Assembly (NCBI RefSeq): GCF_000209165.1
Contig: NC_009068.1
Location: 2,232,001-2,296,000, forward strand
Length of the DNA: 64,000 nucleotides
From: Scheffersomyces stipitis CBS 6054
Taxonomy: Eukaryota > Ascomycota > Pichiomycetes > Serinales > Debaryomycetaceae
Direction: 5' to 3'
Position 1 is the stretch's first letter. Each line of letters starts with the position of its first letter. Below, piece by piece: positions 40,560-50,900 of this stretch. The notes under the pieces are model-generated. The model was given only the letters and a program-made list of their open reading frames with translations, was not told the origin of the DNA and searched no databases. The position numbers were made by a program, and so were the translations under genes.

Positions 40560-40839
40560 GGTTATGAGCCGTCACCTGAAGTTCAACTACTCAATCTCGT
40601 TTCCTTCAGAACAAATGTTGACTTCCATCAACGACTTTTCATTATGGAAAACCAGAATGGATCAACTTTTCGAACCAATTGGAAAAGAATTTGTGGCATA
40701 TCTTTTGCCTCTGACAAATGTTGACACTGGATACACTTCTGAGGACAGATCCGCATTCAACTCCTATATTGACTTTGTTCTTTCCAAAACCTTGTCTGAG
40801 AAAGTTCGTAGTACTCTCAGTCGTGAGCCAGTCACTGGC
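40537..40839 (+). pseudogene. Gag N-terminal fragment of B1
   Basis: About 100 codons (MNASELQQVMSRH...), ended by an A-type LTR at 40840. It shows the DFSLWKTRMDQLF helix pattern of copia Gag. The remainder is deleted. Confidence 0.8.
40560..40570 (+). other. Primer binding site of B1 (half initiator tRNA-Met)
   Basis: GGTTATGAGCC directly after the LTR, complementary to GGCUCAUAACC of the initiator tRNA-Met anticodon arm. It is translated as part of gag (QQVMS). Confidence 0.85.
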
Positions 40840-41110
40840 TGTTGAACTGTTTGCTTTGGAAGCTCAGTAGATTGAATCGTATTATTCATAATGTAGGACA
40901 GTATATTGATTAACTTATTTAAGATAGATAATTTCCATATAGAAGAAGAAAAGTTATAGAAAGTTAGAAAGGAGAAGGGGGAGTAAGACCCCCTTAAATA
41001 GATGCCAAATACAATCACAGGCTGACCCCTCATCAGGATGAAATGAAACGACATGACCAGAATTTCAGGTTAGTCGGACATAATTGATTCTCATTGGTAG
41101 ATGTTATCTT
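40840..41110 (-). repeat. Partial A-type LTR, first 271-bp tandem copy
   Basis: Starts TGTTGAACTG and ends at ...GTTATCTT, lacking the last ~122 bp. It reads as the same 271 bp repeated at 41111-41381. Confidence 0.85.
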
Positions 41111-41381
41111 TGTTGAACTGTTTGCTTTGGAAGCTCAGTAGATTGAATCGTATTATTCATAATGTAGGACAGTATATTGATTAACTTATTTAAGATAGAT
41201 AATTTCCATATAGAAGAAGAAAAGTTATAGAAAGTTAGAAAGGAGAAGGGGGAGTAAGACCCCCTTAAATAGATGCCAAATACAATCACAGGCTGACCCC
41301 TCATCAGGATGAAATGAAACGACATGACCAGAATTTCAGGTTAGTCGGACATAATTGATTCTCATTGGTAGATGTTATCTT
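41111..41381 (-). repeat. Partial A-type LTR, second 271-bp tandem copy
   Basis: Tandem copy of the preceding 271 bp, ending with ATCTT, the left target duplication of the solo LTR that follows. Confidence 0.85.
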
Positions 41382-41775
41382 TGTTGAACTGTTTGCTTTG
41401 GAAGCTCAGTAGATTGAATCGGATTGTTCATAATGTAGGACAGTATATTGATTAACTTATTTAAGATAGATAATTTCCATATAGAAGAAGAAAAAGTTAT
41501 AGAAAGTTAGAAAGGAGAAGGCGGAGTAAGACCCCCTTATATAGATGCCAAATACAATCACAGGCTGACCCCTCATCAGGATGAAATGAAACGACATGAC
41601 CAGAATTTCAGGTTAGTCGGACATAATTGATTCTCATTGGTAGATGTTATCTCATCACATTACTGTGCACAATTATGTCTGAATGGCTGCAAATCCTGCA
41701 TTCATAAAGTTTACGCATTGGATTAAAAATAGAATATAGAATATGCTTTTAGGTTTGATATCAGCATATTCAACA
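41382..41775 (-). repeat. Solo A-type LTR inserted in another A-type LTR
   Basis: 394 bp, complete, flanked by ATCTT at 41377-41381 and 41776-41780. It is a solo LTR left after LTR-LTR recombination of an element that had inserted into an older A LTR. Confidence 0.85.
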
Positions 41776-41902
41776 ATCTTATCACATTACTGTGCACAAT
41801 TATGTCTGAATGGCTGCAAATCCTGCATTCATAAAGTTTACGCATTGGATTAAAAATAGAATATAGAATATGCTTTTAGGTTTGATATCAGCATATTCAA
41901 CA
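41776..41902 (-). repeat. Terminal part of the host A-type LTR
   Basis: 127 bp that completes the LTR interrupted at 41381: 271 plus 127 minus the 5-bp duplication gives 393 bp. It ends in TTCAACA and abuts B1 pol sequence. Confidence 0.85.
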
Positions 41903-43146
41903 TTCTGGCCCTACGCTGTTAAATGTGCCGCATATTTATTGAATAGGCTCCCCTCCAGGACTATTGGTGACAAGACGCTGTTCGAACTATTGCACCTCGA
42001 ACCACCGTCGATTGATCATCTTCGCACGTTTGGGTGTGCTGCATTTGCTTATATTCCTGAACCTCTTCGTCCCCTGAAATTCTCACCTCGGGCCGTTAAA
42101 GGCGTGATGTTGGGCTATGATAGCAACCGCTCATCATACTTGATATATGAATTACATTCTCATAAAGTAGTTAGCTCCAATCAAGTTTCGTTTGATGAAT
42201 CGATCTACCCATTTGAAAACTCACCTGATCATGCGCCAACTACGTCTGCTTCGACTATTCCTATGGGCGTGTCCGGTGTCCCTTGTTTTTCATCCGACGT
42301 TGCCACCACTTCACGAGCTGAACACATCTCCAGTGATGAACATGAAACTTCCTCGAGCGATCACTCACGCGCACAATCACCTGATATGCACAGGGAAGAT
42401 TCTCCTGCGACCCCTGTATCTATTTCGCACAATTTGCAACCATTACATTCGTCCCCTGCTGCGTCTCTTCTGTCCTATGATTCCACGGACTCTGAACTTG
42501 CACGCATGCCATCTAATCGTGCCATCAACGAAGATGACAAAGAAAGTGAGATATGAATACATTGAAGATGACAATGAGTTTTGGAACGAGACTTTAGAAT
42601 CGAATAACGATGATCCGAACGATGATACATATGATGAAGCTAACATTTGTATCCAGGGTCATGCTTATCAAATGTCGGTTGAATCTACGGAAATGAAGAA
42701 AGCACCAAACACATACGAAGAAGCCATTAATGCTCCAGATGCTGATAAATGGATTGAAGCCATGAATACTGAAATGGCTGCTCATTCTGAAAATGACACA
42801 TGGACATTAGTGGATCTCCCGGAAAAGAAAACGAAAGTCCTTGGAGTAAGATGGGTGTACACCATCAAGGATGGAGGAAAATACAAAGCTAGGCTTGTGG
42901 TACGAGGATTTCAACAAAGATATGGAGTTGATTACAAAGAGACGTTTGCTCCAGTAATTAGGAGTGAGAGTGTCAAGTTGTTACTTGCACTTGCGGCCAT
43001 GTATGGAAAGAAGGTACACCAGATGGATGTGTCGACAGCATTTTTGAATGGTAAGATTGATCTTAAGATCTACATGAAGCAACCATCTGGGTACCAGGAT
43101 TGTAGTGCCTTTGAGAAGGTGTGTCAGCTTAATAAGTCCTTGTACG
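41903..43146 (+). pseudogene. Integrase C-terminus / RT fragment of B1
   Basis: Starts at FWPYAVKCAAYLLNRLPS (integrase C-terminal region), continues through the Ser-rich spacer, then the RT start (WVYTIKDGGKYKARLVV, QMDVSTAFLNGKIDLKIY). Against element C it lacks 104 bp at 42518/42519, which shifts the frame. Cut by element D within LNKSLYG. Confidence 0.85.
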
Positions 43147-43593
43147 TATTGAAATGGGAATTGTTGATATGATGGACTCTAGTTTATGTAGACCTCTTGA
43201 TTGCCTATCCATGTTGTAATTTGTCTGTCTTCTTCTTTATCTTGATACAACTGTTTAAACAAGGCGCGCAACTTGTCTATATGGATACAGCGTATCTTAC
43301 AGTTGTTCAATATGTTATTCTCTACATCTCTAGAATAACCTCCCTCAAATGAATCGTAAATTGATTAATTATAAACGTATAAACTTTTTCAAGACTTTGA
43401 GGATTTCAGCTTTCTTTTATACCTCAGAGTTGCCTGCACATCAGTGCGGCTTAATTTGCAACCTGTGCGTTTCTGAATAATGCTTCTAATCTGAAATATT
43501 ATTTCTTGCATTCGCAGTTTCTTGCACGCTCAGTTTCTTGTTATATAACTAAACTTCAATCTATTGGATTACTCTAGATTTCCAATCTCAACA
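43147..43593 (-). repeat. 3' LTR of D
   Basis: 447 bp, plus-strand ends TATTGAAATGG...AATCTCAACA. Reads the same as 46364-46810. Confidence 0.92.
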
Positions 43594-45185
43594 TTCCCCC
43601 ATAATCTAATGGTTATTGAAGTTTGCATCTGATCCAGCTCTTAGTTCAAATCAGTAGCATCTGTTTTGAAAGTATTTGTGAACTTTCACTCTTTGCACTT
43701 CCTGATAGACTGGTAATAATCTTCGTGATGTATAGTCCTTATTTTCAGATTCCATTTGGAGCATCTTGATCACTAGTGATTATTTCTTAAATTTCCTGTT
43801 AAATTTCATCCAGGAGTAGTATTCCATCACTTACGTGATGGTCATATTGTTGTTGGGTAGGATACCCACATTGTGTTGTGATTATCGAGATCAACATTAT
43901 ATCCGATAACGATGTTAGTATGGTATAATGTAGATATAAGAATGAGGTTATTTGTGTGTACGGCACACTGTAGACATAACCATATCTAACGATGAATCAA
44001 TTCAACATTACTATTAGATTAGATCATTTGATATTTCCAATGTTCAATACTCCTGCTCTTAATCTAATAGTCGTTCATTTTACTCTTACACATTTTGTAA
44101 GGGCAACTGTGTAATCAAGTACTCTTGGATTAGAACAGCAATCTATTCACATTCCCCCATAATCTAAAAGTACAACATTCGTAATTCACAGATTTGTAGT
44201 TTGCACACGCAATGTTCACTATCATCCTCACAGTAAATAAAGGTAGTGATGATAGTTTCAGTCAGAACATAGACTCATGTTTCTTATCAGAACCGGTGAG
44301 TACTGCACCGCTTGTGCAGATTTTATAACAGCGCATACTATTCTATATTCGAGAATAGGGTTGCTATCTTTAGCAGATACTCCTTGAATTTGGAGTAGAA
44401 AGTAATTCAGATGATACACGTAGACTGCATGGGCCCAACAGACTGACGTGGAATCATATGGTTAATATGGACTCTCGGAGCACCATATTGTAGGTTAAAT
44501 GGAACGCGACATAAGGTTCCAAATACCACCGCAACCATGGAATGACTGCGAGTGTATCATTCTAGGTAAGCGAGAACACAATCAGGTTTCTCGCAGAATA
44601 CAGAGAATACAGTCACAGTAGACTGTAGCAATTAATCGTAAAAGAATTAAGAATGACCGGGTGTCACTTTAAAATACAGAAGGAATACCCAAGTTTGTTG
44701 GGTAAGACGAGAGGTAGTCGTAACGGACTACAGTAGGGAGCCACGGCAGGCTCAGCAATAAATAATAGGAGAACACTCGGGGATCTCTCATATCAGATGA
44801 TATAGTTATAGAAGACTAGCATCAATAAATAGTGGCAGTCTTCTATAACTAGTCGCAAAGGAATAATAGTAAGTAGTAATAACAGACCGAAAGCAAGTAA
44901 CCATTATGAGCTTGCAGTAAACAGATGGGAACGACCACTGCAAATGGTCACATAGAGCTGACAGGAAGTAATTACTCGTCACCCACAGTAAATGGTCCTA
45001 CAGTACTAGCAGCATAGTCACAAGTGACTAACAATAGCAACTATTCACACAGGACTAACGAGAATCAGTCAGTGGATTGTCAAAAACTAGTTACTCAGGA
45101 CCAGAAGGAATCAGCCAAGATAGTGGGCAGTAGGTAGTCACTCGGGACCAGAAGGAAGCAGCCTCGGCAGGCTGTTAATAAGTAA

Positions 45186-45900
45186 GATGTCGTTCGCGAC
45201 AAATAGAGATCCGCCAAGAGGGCCGTCCATAAGAAGTAGTCGCTCGGGACTAGTAGAGAGCAGCCAGAGGGCCGTTCAGAAGTATGATGTCGCTCGGGAC
45301 TAGTAGAGATCAGGCAAGAGGGCCGTCAATAAGAAGTAGTCGTTCGGGACCAGTAGAATCAGCCAGAGGGCTGTTAATAAGTAGGATGTCGCACGGGACA
45401 AGTGGAGATCAGCCAGAGGGCTGTCAATAAGTAAGATGTCGCTCGGGACATGAGGAGATCAGCCAATGGGCTGTTAATAAGTAGGATGTCGCACGGGACA
45501 AGTGGAGATCAGCCAGAGGGCTGTCAATAAGTAAGATGTCGCTCGGGACAAGTGGAGATCAGCCAGTGGGCTGTTAATAAGTAGGATGTCGCACGGGACA
45601 AGTGGAGATCAGCCAGAGGGCTGTCAATAAGTAAGATGTCGCTCGGGACATGAGGAGATCAGCCAGTGGGCTGTTAATAAGTAGGATGTCGCACGGGACA
45701 AGTGGAGATCAGCCAGAGGGCTGTCAATAAGTAAGATGTCGCTCGGGACATGAGGAGATCAGCCAGAGGGCTGTTAATAAGTAAGATGTCGCACGGGACA
45801 AGTGGAGAGCAGCCAAGGGGGCCGTCAATAAGAAGCAGTCGCTCGGGACAAGTAGATATCAGCCTTGGTAGGCTGTCAATCAGTAGAATGTCACTCGGGA
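45186..45900. repeat. 50-bp tandem array with 100-bp higher-order alternation
   Basis: The start of GATGTCGC recurs exactly every 50 bp at 45384, 45434, 45484, 45534, 45584, 45634, 45684, 45734 and 45784, with more diverged units on both sides (about 14 in all). Odd and even units differ (GTCGCAC/GTCGCTC, CTGTTAATAAG/CTGTCAATAAG), giving a 100-bp repeat. Each unit carries the hairpin CAGCC-AGAG-GGCTG or a variant. Confidence 0.92.
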
Positions 45901-46350
45901 CAAGTATTAATTGATCTCGTCAAACAAATGAGAGAACAACAAGCTCGGATTCTTGGTATTCGGCAATATACCTCACCGTAATACTACACAGATTATAATC
46001 TCTGTATATATATAAAAACATCGAAAGCATCGAAAACAGGACAAAGTGACTAGAACTCTTTGTGGTATTTGACACAGGAATAGGACGAATAGAATTTAAC
46101 CGGATAGATTCATTCTTACACACAGGACATGGGTATCGCACATGAAATCGCACTGGAGATGGAGCAAAATGAGCCACACAGAGAAAGAAAAATTTTCACA
46201 AGCAGAAGGGGTGAATGAAACGCCACATGATATCAACATGGATAGAAAAACACTTCCACATCAACCGAATTCAGCAAACGGACAGAAAGCCAACGATCTG
46301 CTCAAAGACTAGAGCAATATCGAAGGATGACAGTAAAAGCAGACACTAAC

Positions 46351-46363
46351 AGGGCTCATAACC
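46351..46363 (-). other. Primer binding site of D (half initiator tRNA-Met)
   Basis: Minus strand GGTTATGAGCCCT directly after the 5' LTR: a 13-nt match to the initiator tRNA-Met anticodon arm, the longest of the sites in this window. Confidence 0.85.
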
Positions 46364-46810
46364 TATTGAAATGGGAATTGTTGATATGATGGACTCTAGT
46401 TTATGTAGACCTCTTGATTGCCTATCCATGTTGTAATTTGTCTGTCTTCTTCTTTATCTTGATACAACTGTTTAAACAAGGCGCGCAACTTGTCTATATG
46501 GATACAGCGTATCTTACAGTTGTTCAATATGTTATTCTCTACATCTCTAGAATAACCTCCCTCAAATGAATCGTAAATTGATTAATTATAAACGTATAAA
46601 CTTTTTCAAGACTTTGAGGATTTCAGCTTTCTTTTATACCTCAGAGTTGCCTGCACATCAGTGCGGCTTAATTTGCAACCTGTGCGTTTCTGAATAATGC
46701 TTCTAATCTGAAATATTATTTCTTGCATTCGCAGTTTCTTGCACGCTCAGTTTCTTGTTATATAACTAAACTTCAATCTATTGGATTACTCTAGATTTCC
46801 AATCTCAACA
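46364..46810 (-). repeat. 5' LTR of D
   Basis: 447 bp, same as the 3' LTR. Followed by the right copy of GTACG. Confidence 0.92.
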
Positions 46811-46918
46811 GTACGGATTGAAACAGGCTCCATTGATATGGAATGAAACAATGAATAGTTTCCTTGAGAAGATCGGGTTTAAAAGGTCTTTGTCAGAGTA
46901 TGGACTATACACGAGAAG
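46811..46918 (+). pseudogene. RT fragment of B1 continued after D
   Basis: YGLKQAPLIWNETMNSFLE... up to SEYGLYTRR, continuing the frame broken at 43146; cut by the E LTR at 46919. Confidence 0.85.
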
Positions 46919-47279
46919 TGTTGAAATTCAGAGAATTGAAACTATAATTGTAATCTAACAATCAGATAACTATGTGCAGTACTGGCTGCAAATTTACAAA
47001 TAAGGAAGTTCCACTGGTCCTATCTCTGAGAATAGGAGTAACCCCTTATCAGACCCGCCTCAACGGAATAGAACTTATCCGTAATGAAATTGGAGGCGGG
47101 CTAGAGATAAGAATAGGGGGAGATAAGAATATGAATAAGGGGGAAGATAAGGGGATCTGAACAATATAAATATGGTAGGATATTCTCCAATATCAGAAGA
47201 ATAATCAGAACTTGAAATTGAACTTCATTATCAAGAGTTAACTATATCTTTATTAATATACAATGTCTAATTTTCAACA
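46919..47279 (+). repeat. 5' LTR of E
   Basis: 361 bp, TGTTGAAATTCAG...ATTTTCAACA, a third LTR type. Followed by GGTTATGAGCC at 47280-47290. The gag ATG (47263) is inside the LTR. Confidence 0.85.
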
Positions 47280-47564
47280 GGTTATGAGCCAATCCGTCTC
47301 AAACATCAAGTTTGATGACTCCCAGAAACTAGTTTCGCGTTTCAACTATCGTGAATGGCGTACGCGTATGGAGGTCACTATTGGGACTCTTGGTATGGAG
47401 TTCCGGGGTTTCATTGAAAAATCTGAACCACCTACCGAGGCTTCGTTGTTTATTCTTTTTAACCTGACGCTTCAGCTGCTTATTGACAAGACGGTGTCTA
47501 AAGAGATTGTTGATTCTCTTCTTGCCGAGAATCTTTCTGGTCAGGCTCTTTGGGAGGCTATCCA
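47263..47564 (+). pseudogene. Gag of E, part 1
   Basis: MSNFQQVMSQ... to WEAI, cut inside the His codon by A2. Its frame is exactly continued at 60447 once the 5-bp duplication ATCCA is removed. Confidence 0.88.
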
Positions 47565-47957
47565 TGTTGAACTGTTTGCTTTGGAAGCTCAGTAGATTGA
47601 ATCGGATTATTCATAATGTAGGACAGTATATTGATTAACTTATTTAAGATAGATAATTTCCATATAGAAGAAGAAAAGTTATAGAAAGTTAGAAAGGAGA
47701 AGGGGGAGTAAGACCCCCTTAAATAGATGCCAAATACAATCACAGGCTGACCCCTCATCGGGATGAAATGAAACGACATGACCAGAATTTCAGGTTAGTC
47801 GGACATAATTGATTCTCATTGGTAGATGTTATCTTATCACATTACTGTGCACAATTATGTCTGAATGGCTGCAAATCCTGCATTCATAAAGTTTACGCAT
47901 TGGATTAAAAATAGAATATAGAATATGCTTTTAGGTTTGATATCAGCATATTCAACA
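47565..47957 (-). repeat. 3' LTR of A2
   Basis: 393 bp, A-type; followed by the complement of the purine tract, TCCCCCCTT, at 47958. Confidence 0.92.
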
Positions 47958-47984
47958 TCCCCCCTTAATCCAATGGTCATTTAA

Positions 47985-50900
47985 TTATGATAGTTGCATT
48001 CCTGATAGTTGGATTAAGTGTTGGAAGGTTCCTGGAGTTAGTCCTTTTGTAAACATGTCTGCAACGTTGTCAGCAGATTTGATTTGGCGAAGTTTGACAA
48101 TATTGTCTATGATTTTGTCACGGATGAAATGATAGCGAATATCTATGTGTTTCGTACGTTCGTGGTGTACAGGATGTTCGCTGAGTTTGATACACGAGGT
48201 GTTATCTTCCCAAATCATTATTGGTAGTGATATTGGGATGTGAAGTTCTCTGAAGAATGTTATTAGCCAGATAACTTCTTTTATAACGGTTGCGAGAGCC
48301 ATGTACTCAGCTTCAGTGGTTGACAACGCTGTGGTGGTTTGTTTCTTGGATTTCCAAGAGATTAGGCTTCCCCCATACTTGATGGCATACCCACTGATTG
48401 ATTTCCTGTCACTGCTATCACTTCCCCAGTCTGAGTCAACAAACACTTGTAGATCGTTTATGTTTGTGTAGTGCTGACCGAGTTTCTGTGTTCCCTTTAG
48501 ATAGCGGAGAACATGTTTGGCGGCAGTTAGAGTTACCTCTGTTGGTTCGTTGAAGTACCGACTTAACATTCCAACAATATACGCAATATCACCTCGTATG
48601 GTATTGCTAGCGTAAAGAAGCTTTCCTACTATGCTTCTGTAAATTGTTGCATCGCAGGGTTTGGATTTCTGGTTTAGATGCTGTCCCTGAATAATAGGAC
48701 TTTTCACGCTGTTGAGCTCTTCAAGATTTAGTTCCTCCAACGTTTTCTTGATGTAGTCAGAAAGATTTGCTGTGATCCCATCAGGGCCCTGTTCTATGTT
48801 GATTCCTAGGAATTTGCGTGCCAATCCAAGATCCTTCATCTTGAACTTGTTCAGGAGAAGTTTCTTGGCCTCGTAGATTTCATTTTCTCGAGGACTCGCA
48901 ATAAGTAGGTCATCGACGTAAAGGCCAAGAATCACATTATTTCTTCTGTAGATCCCGAACTCGGATTTTGATCGAATAAAGCCGTTATTCTCCAAGAATT
49001 TATTAATAGTCGAGTTCCAGATCAATGGAGCTTGTTTTAGACCGTAGAGTGATTTGTTCAACTTACAAACCATATGTGGATATTGTTCATCTATGAAACC
49101 TTTAGGCTGCTTAATGTAGAGTTCTGTGTCAATCTTCCCATTTAGGAAGGCCGTCGAGACGTCCATCTGATGAATCTTCATCTTATGTACAGCCGCTATG
49201 GCTAGTAGAAGTTTGATACTTTCACTCCTGATCACAGGCGCAAAGGTTTCTTCATAGTCAATTCCATGTTTTTGTCTAAAACCTAGAGCAACTAGTCTGG
49301 CTTTGTAAGTTCCATCATCTTTGATGGTATATACCCACTTCATTCCTAGGGCTCGTTTTCCCTTAGGAAGCTCAGCAAGAGTCCACGTAGAGTTTTCCAT
49401 TTGAGCACCAAATTCCTTGTTCATAGCTTCAATCCATCGTTCTCGTTGAGGACTGTTAGTGGCTTCCTCATAGGTGCGTGGCACTTGTGGAGTCATTATG
49501 GTGACCATAAATGCACTGCTACCCATAATGAGAGGTTGGCCATGTGTTTCAGTATAGTCGAGATCGTTGGGATTGTCTGCTTCTGAAAACGATTCACTAT
49601 CGGTGGTGATGTACTCAATTTGTTGTCTCTGTGGATAGTTGATCAAATTTTGATTGTTCAGTTGTCTCTGTGACCGTGTTGGAACAAGTATTGGTCTGTG
49701 TGCCCGCTTGAGTGTTTGTGGATGTGTTCCATCACGCGACGGAACCGGGGTGAGTTTATGCTTAACCCCATTCACCGGAGGAGGACGCGACACAACAAGA
49801 TGAGTTAGTTTGTTGTTGGTCTCAGAATTCAGAGGGACCAAGGCACGGTCAGTCAGCGATAGGATGAGTTCCATCCCCCCTGAAGCAGGCAACTCAATGA
49901 GACGAGTAGGCGAACGACCCGGAGGGAGGAGGAATTGCTGAGGACGAGATTGAAGTGGGGGAGAATCAGGAACCTCAATAATAGGAGAGGATTGAGGAGA
50001 GTCGGATTGAACGACCCGAGGCAGTGGTTGAGGAGGAGGTGGAGGTGTAGAGGACACCACAGTCTGCGTAGTAGGAGTATGACGAGTGAGCGGCAGAGGA
50101 TAAGTGGCGGAGGCGTCCTCCATGTCCGTATTAGAAGTAGGACGAATAAGCGGAAGGGGATCCATGTCAGAGGCATCCTCCATTTCCGAGTCATGATAAG
50201 AAGAAAGGTCATCCGAATCCATCACCACGATGTCCATATAGGTTGACGGATCTGGATATTCTTCCTGATCCAGCAGAACATCCATAGAGGAGCGTGTGGA
50301 GATCAGAGGTGACGAACGTGGATGAGTACCGTATTGGTCAGGAGCATCGAAGAATTCCTGATCAGAGACTACTTCCATGTCATAGCCATCTTCAGACATA
50401 GGCTCAGGCTCAGTATCCGTAGAGTCTATTTCCATGGGTATGGCTGATGAAGATCCAGGGATAGGGGATGGAGCCTCAACCGCAGGATGAGGAAGACCGA
50501 GAGGAGCAGTAGGAGCAGATGGTCTATTGCGAGGAACAGGAAGAAGGGAGGGTACTGTACGAGGTGCTGGAAGTGAAGGTACCGTACGAGGTGCTGGAAG
50601 AGATGGCACCTTACGAGTTGAAGGAAGGGAGGGTACCTTACGAGGAGCAGGAAGGGATGGTACCGTACGAGGAGCAGTAAGAGTTGGTACCTCACGAGAA
50701 GAAGCAGGAGCTGTATAGGAGTCGTCGGACAGCTCGTAGGAGTCAGAGGGAGGCAGATCGGACCTCTGAGCCAGAACAACGGCACGGGATGGTGCAGTTA
50801 GGGCCGCAGAAGTAGAAGGTACCAGAGTATCAGAAGGTACCAGAGTAGCAGAAGGTACCGGAGCAGAAGAAGGTACCGGAGCAGAAGAAGGTACCGGAGC

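Larger units (their letters stand above)
43594..46363 (-). other. Interior of D: hairpin-dense non-coding region
   Basis: Perfect stems include 7 bp at 43824-43841, 9 bp at 44218-44256, 7 bp at 44570-44594, 7 bp at 44686-44704, 6 bp at 44714-44731 and 14 bp at 44804-44850, with many 5-6 bp stems between. Purine-tract-like echoes (CTCTTAATCTAATAG near 44057-44071, TTCCCCCATAATCTA at 44154-44168) suggest older 3' ends were captured. The region ends in the 50-bp tandem array. No protein is supported. Confidence 0.75.
43147..46810 (-). mobile_element. Non-autonomous LTR retrotransposon D (LARD-like) with non-coding, hairpin-rich interior
   Basis: 3,664 bp inserted in B1 pol with a perfect 5-bp target duplication GTACG (43142-43146 and 46811-46815). 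The two 447-bp LTRs read as identical. The primer site GGTTATGAGCCCT (minus, 46351-46363) and a purine tract (complement TTCCCCC, 43594-43600) show minus orientation. The 2.77-kb interior has no credible ORF: the longest is 85 codons with no recognisable domain. It must have been moved by enzymes from another element using the same primer tRNA. LTR ends are TG...TA instead of TG...CA. Confidence 0.9.
40113..46918 (+). mobile_element. Ty5-like element B1 (plus), heavily disrupted
   Basis: Has a 5' LTR, primer site, the first ~100 codons of gag, then A-type LTR sequence replacing the rest of gag and the front of pol, an integrase/RT fragment, an inserted element D, a further RT fragment, and a break at 46918 where element E begins. 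Same family as C (61065-64000) by sequence. Confidence 0.8.

Noticed and set aside
40764..41325. ORFs of 70-100 codons in the A-type LTR block
   Set aside because: These are the antisense-free LTR leader frame repeated in each LTR copy, not genes.
45186..45900. Regular 50-bp repeats as a CRISPR-like array
   Set aside because: There are no variable spacers; the whole unit repeats in tandem, and this is a eukaryotic genome.
45920..46177. 85-codon minus-strand ORF in element D containing CPVCKN
   Set aside because: Too short, no Gag or other domain, and compositionally like the surrounding non-coding sequence.
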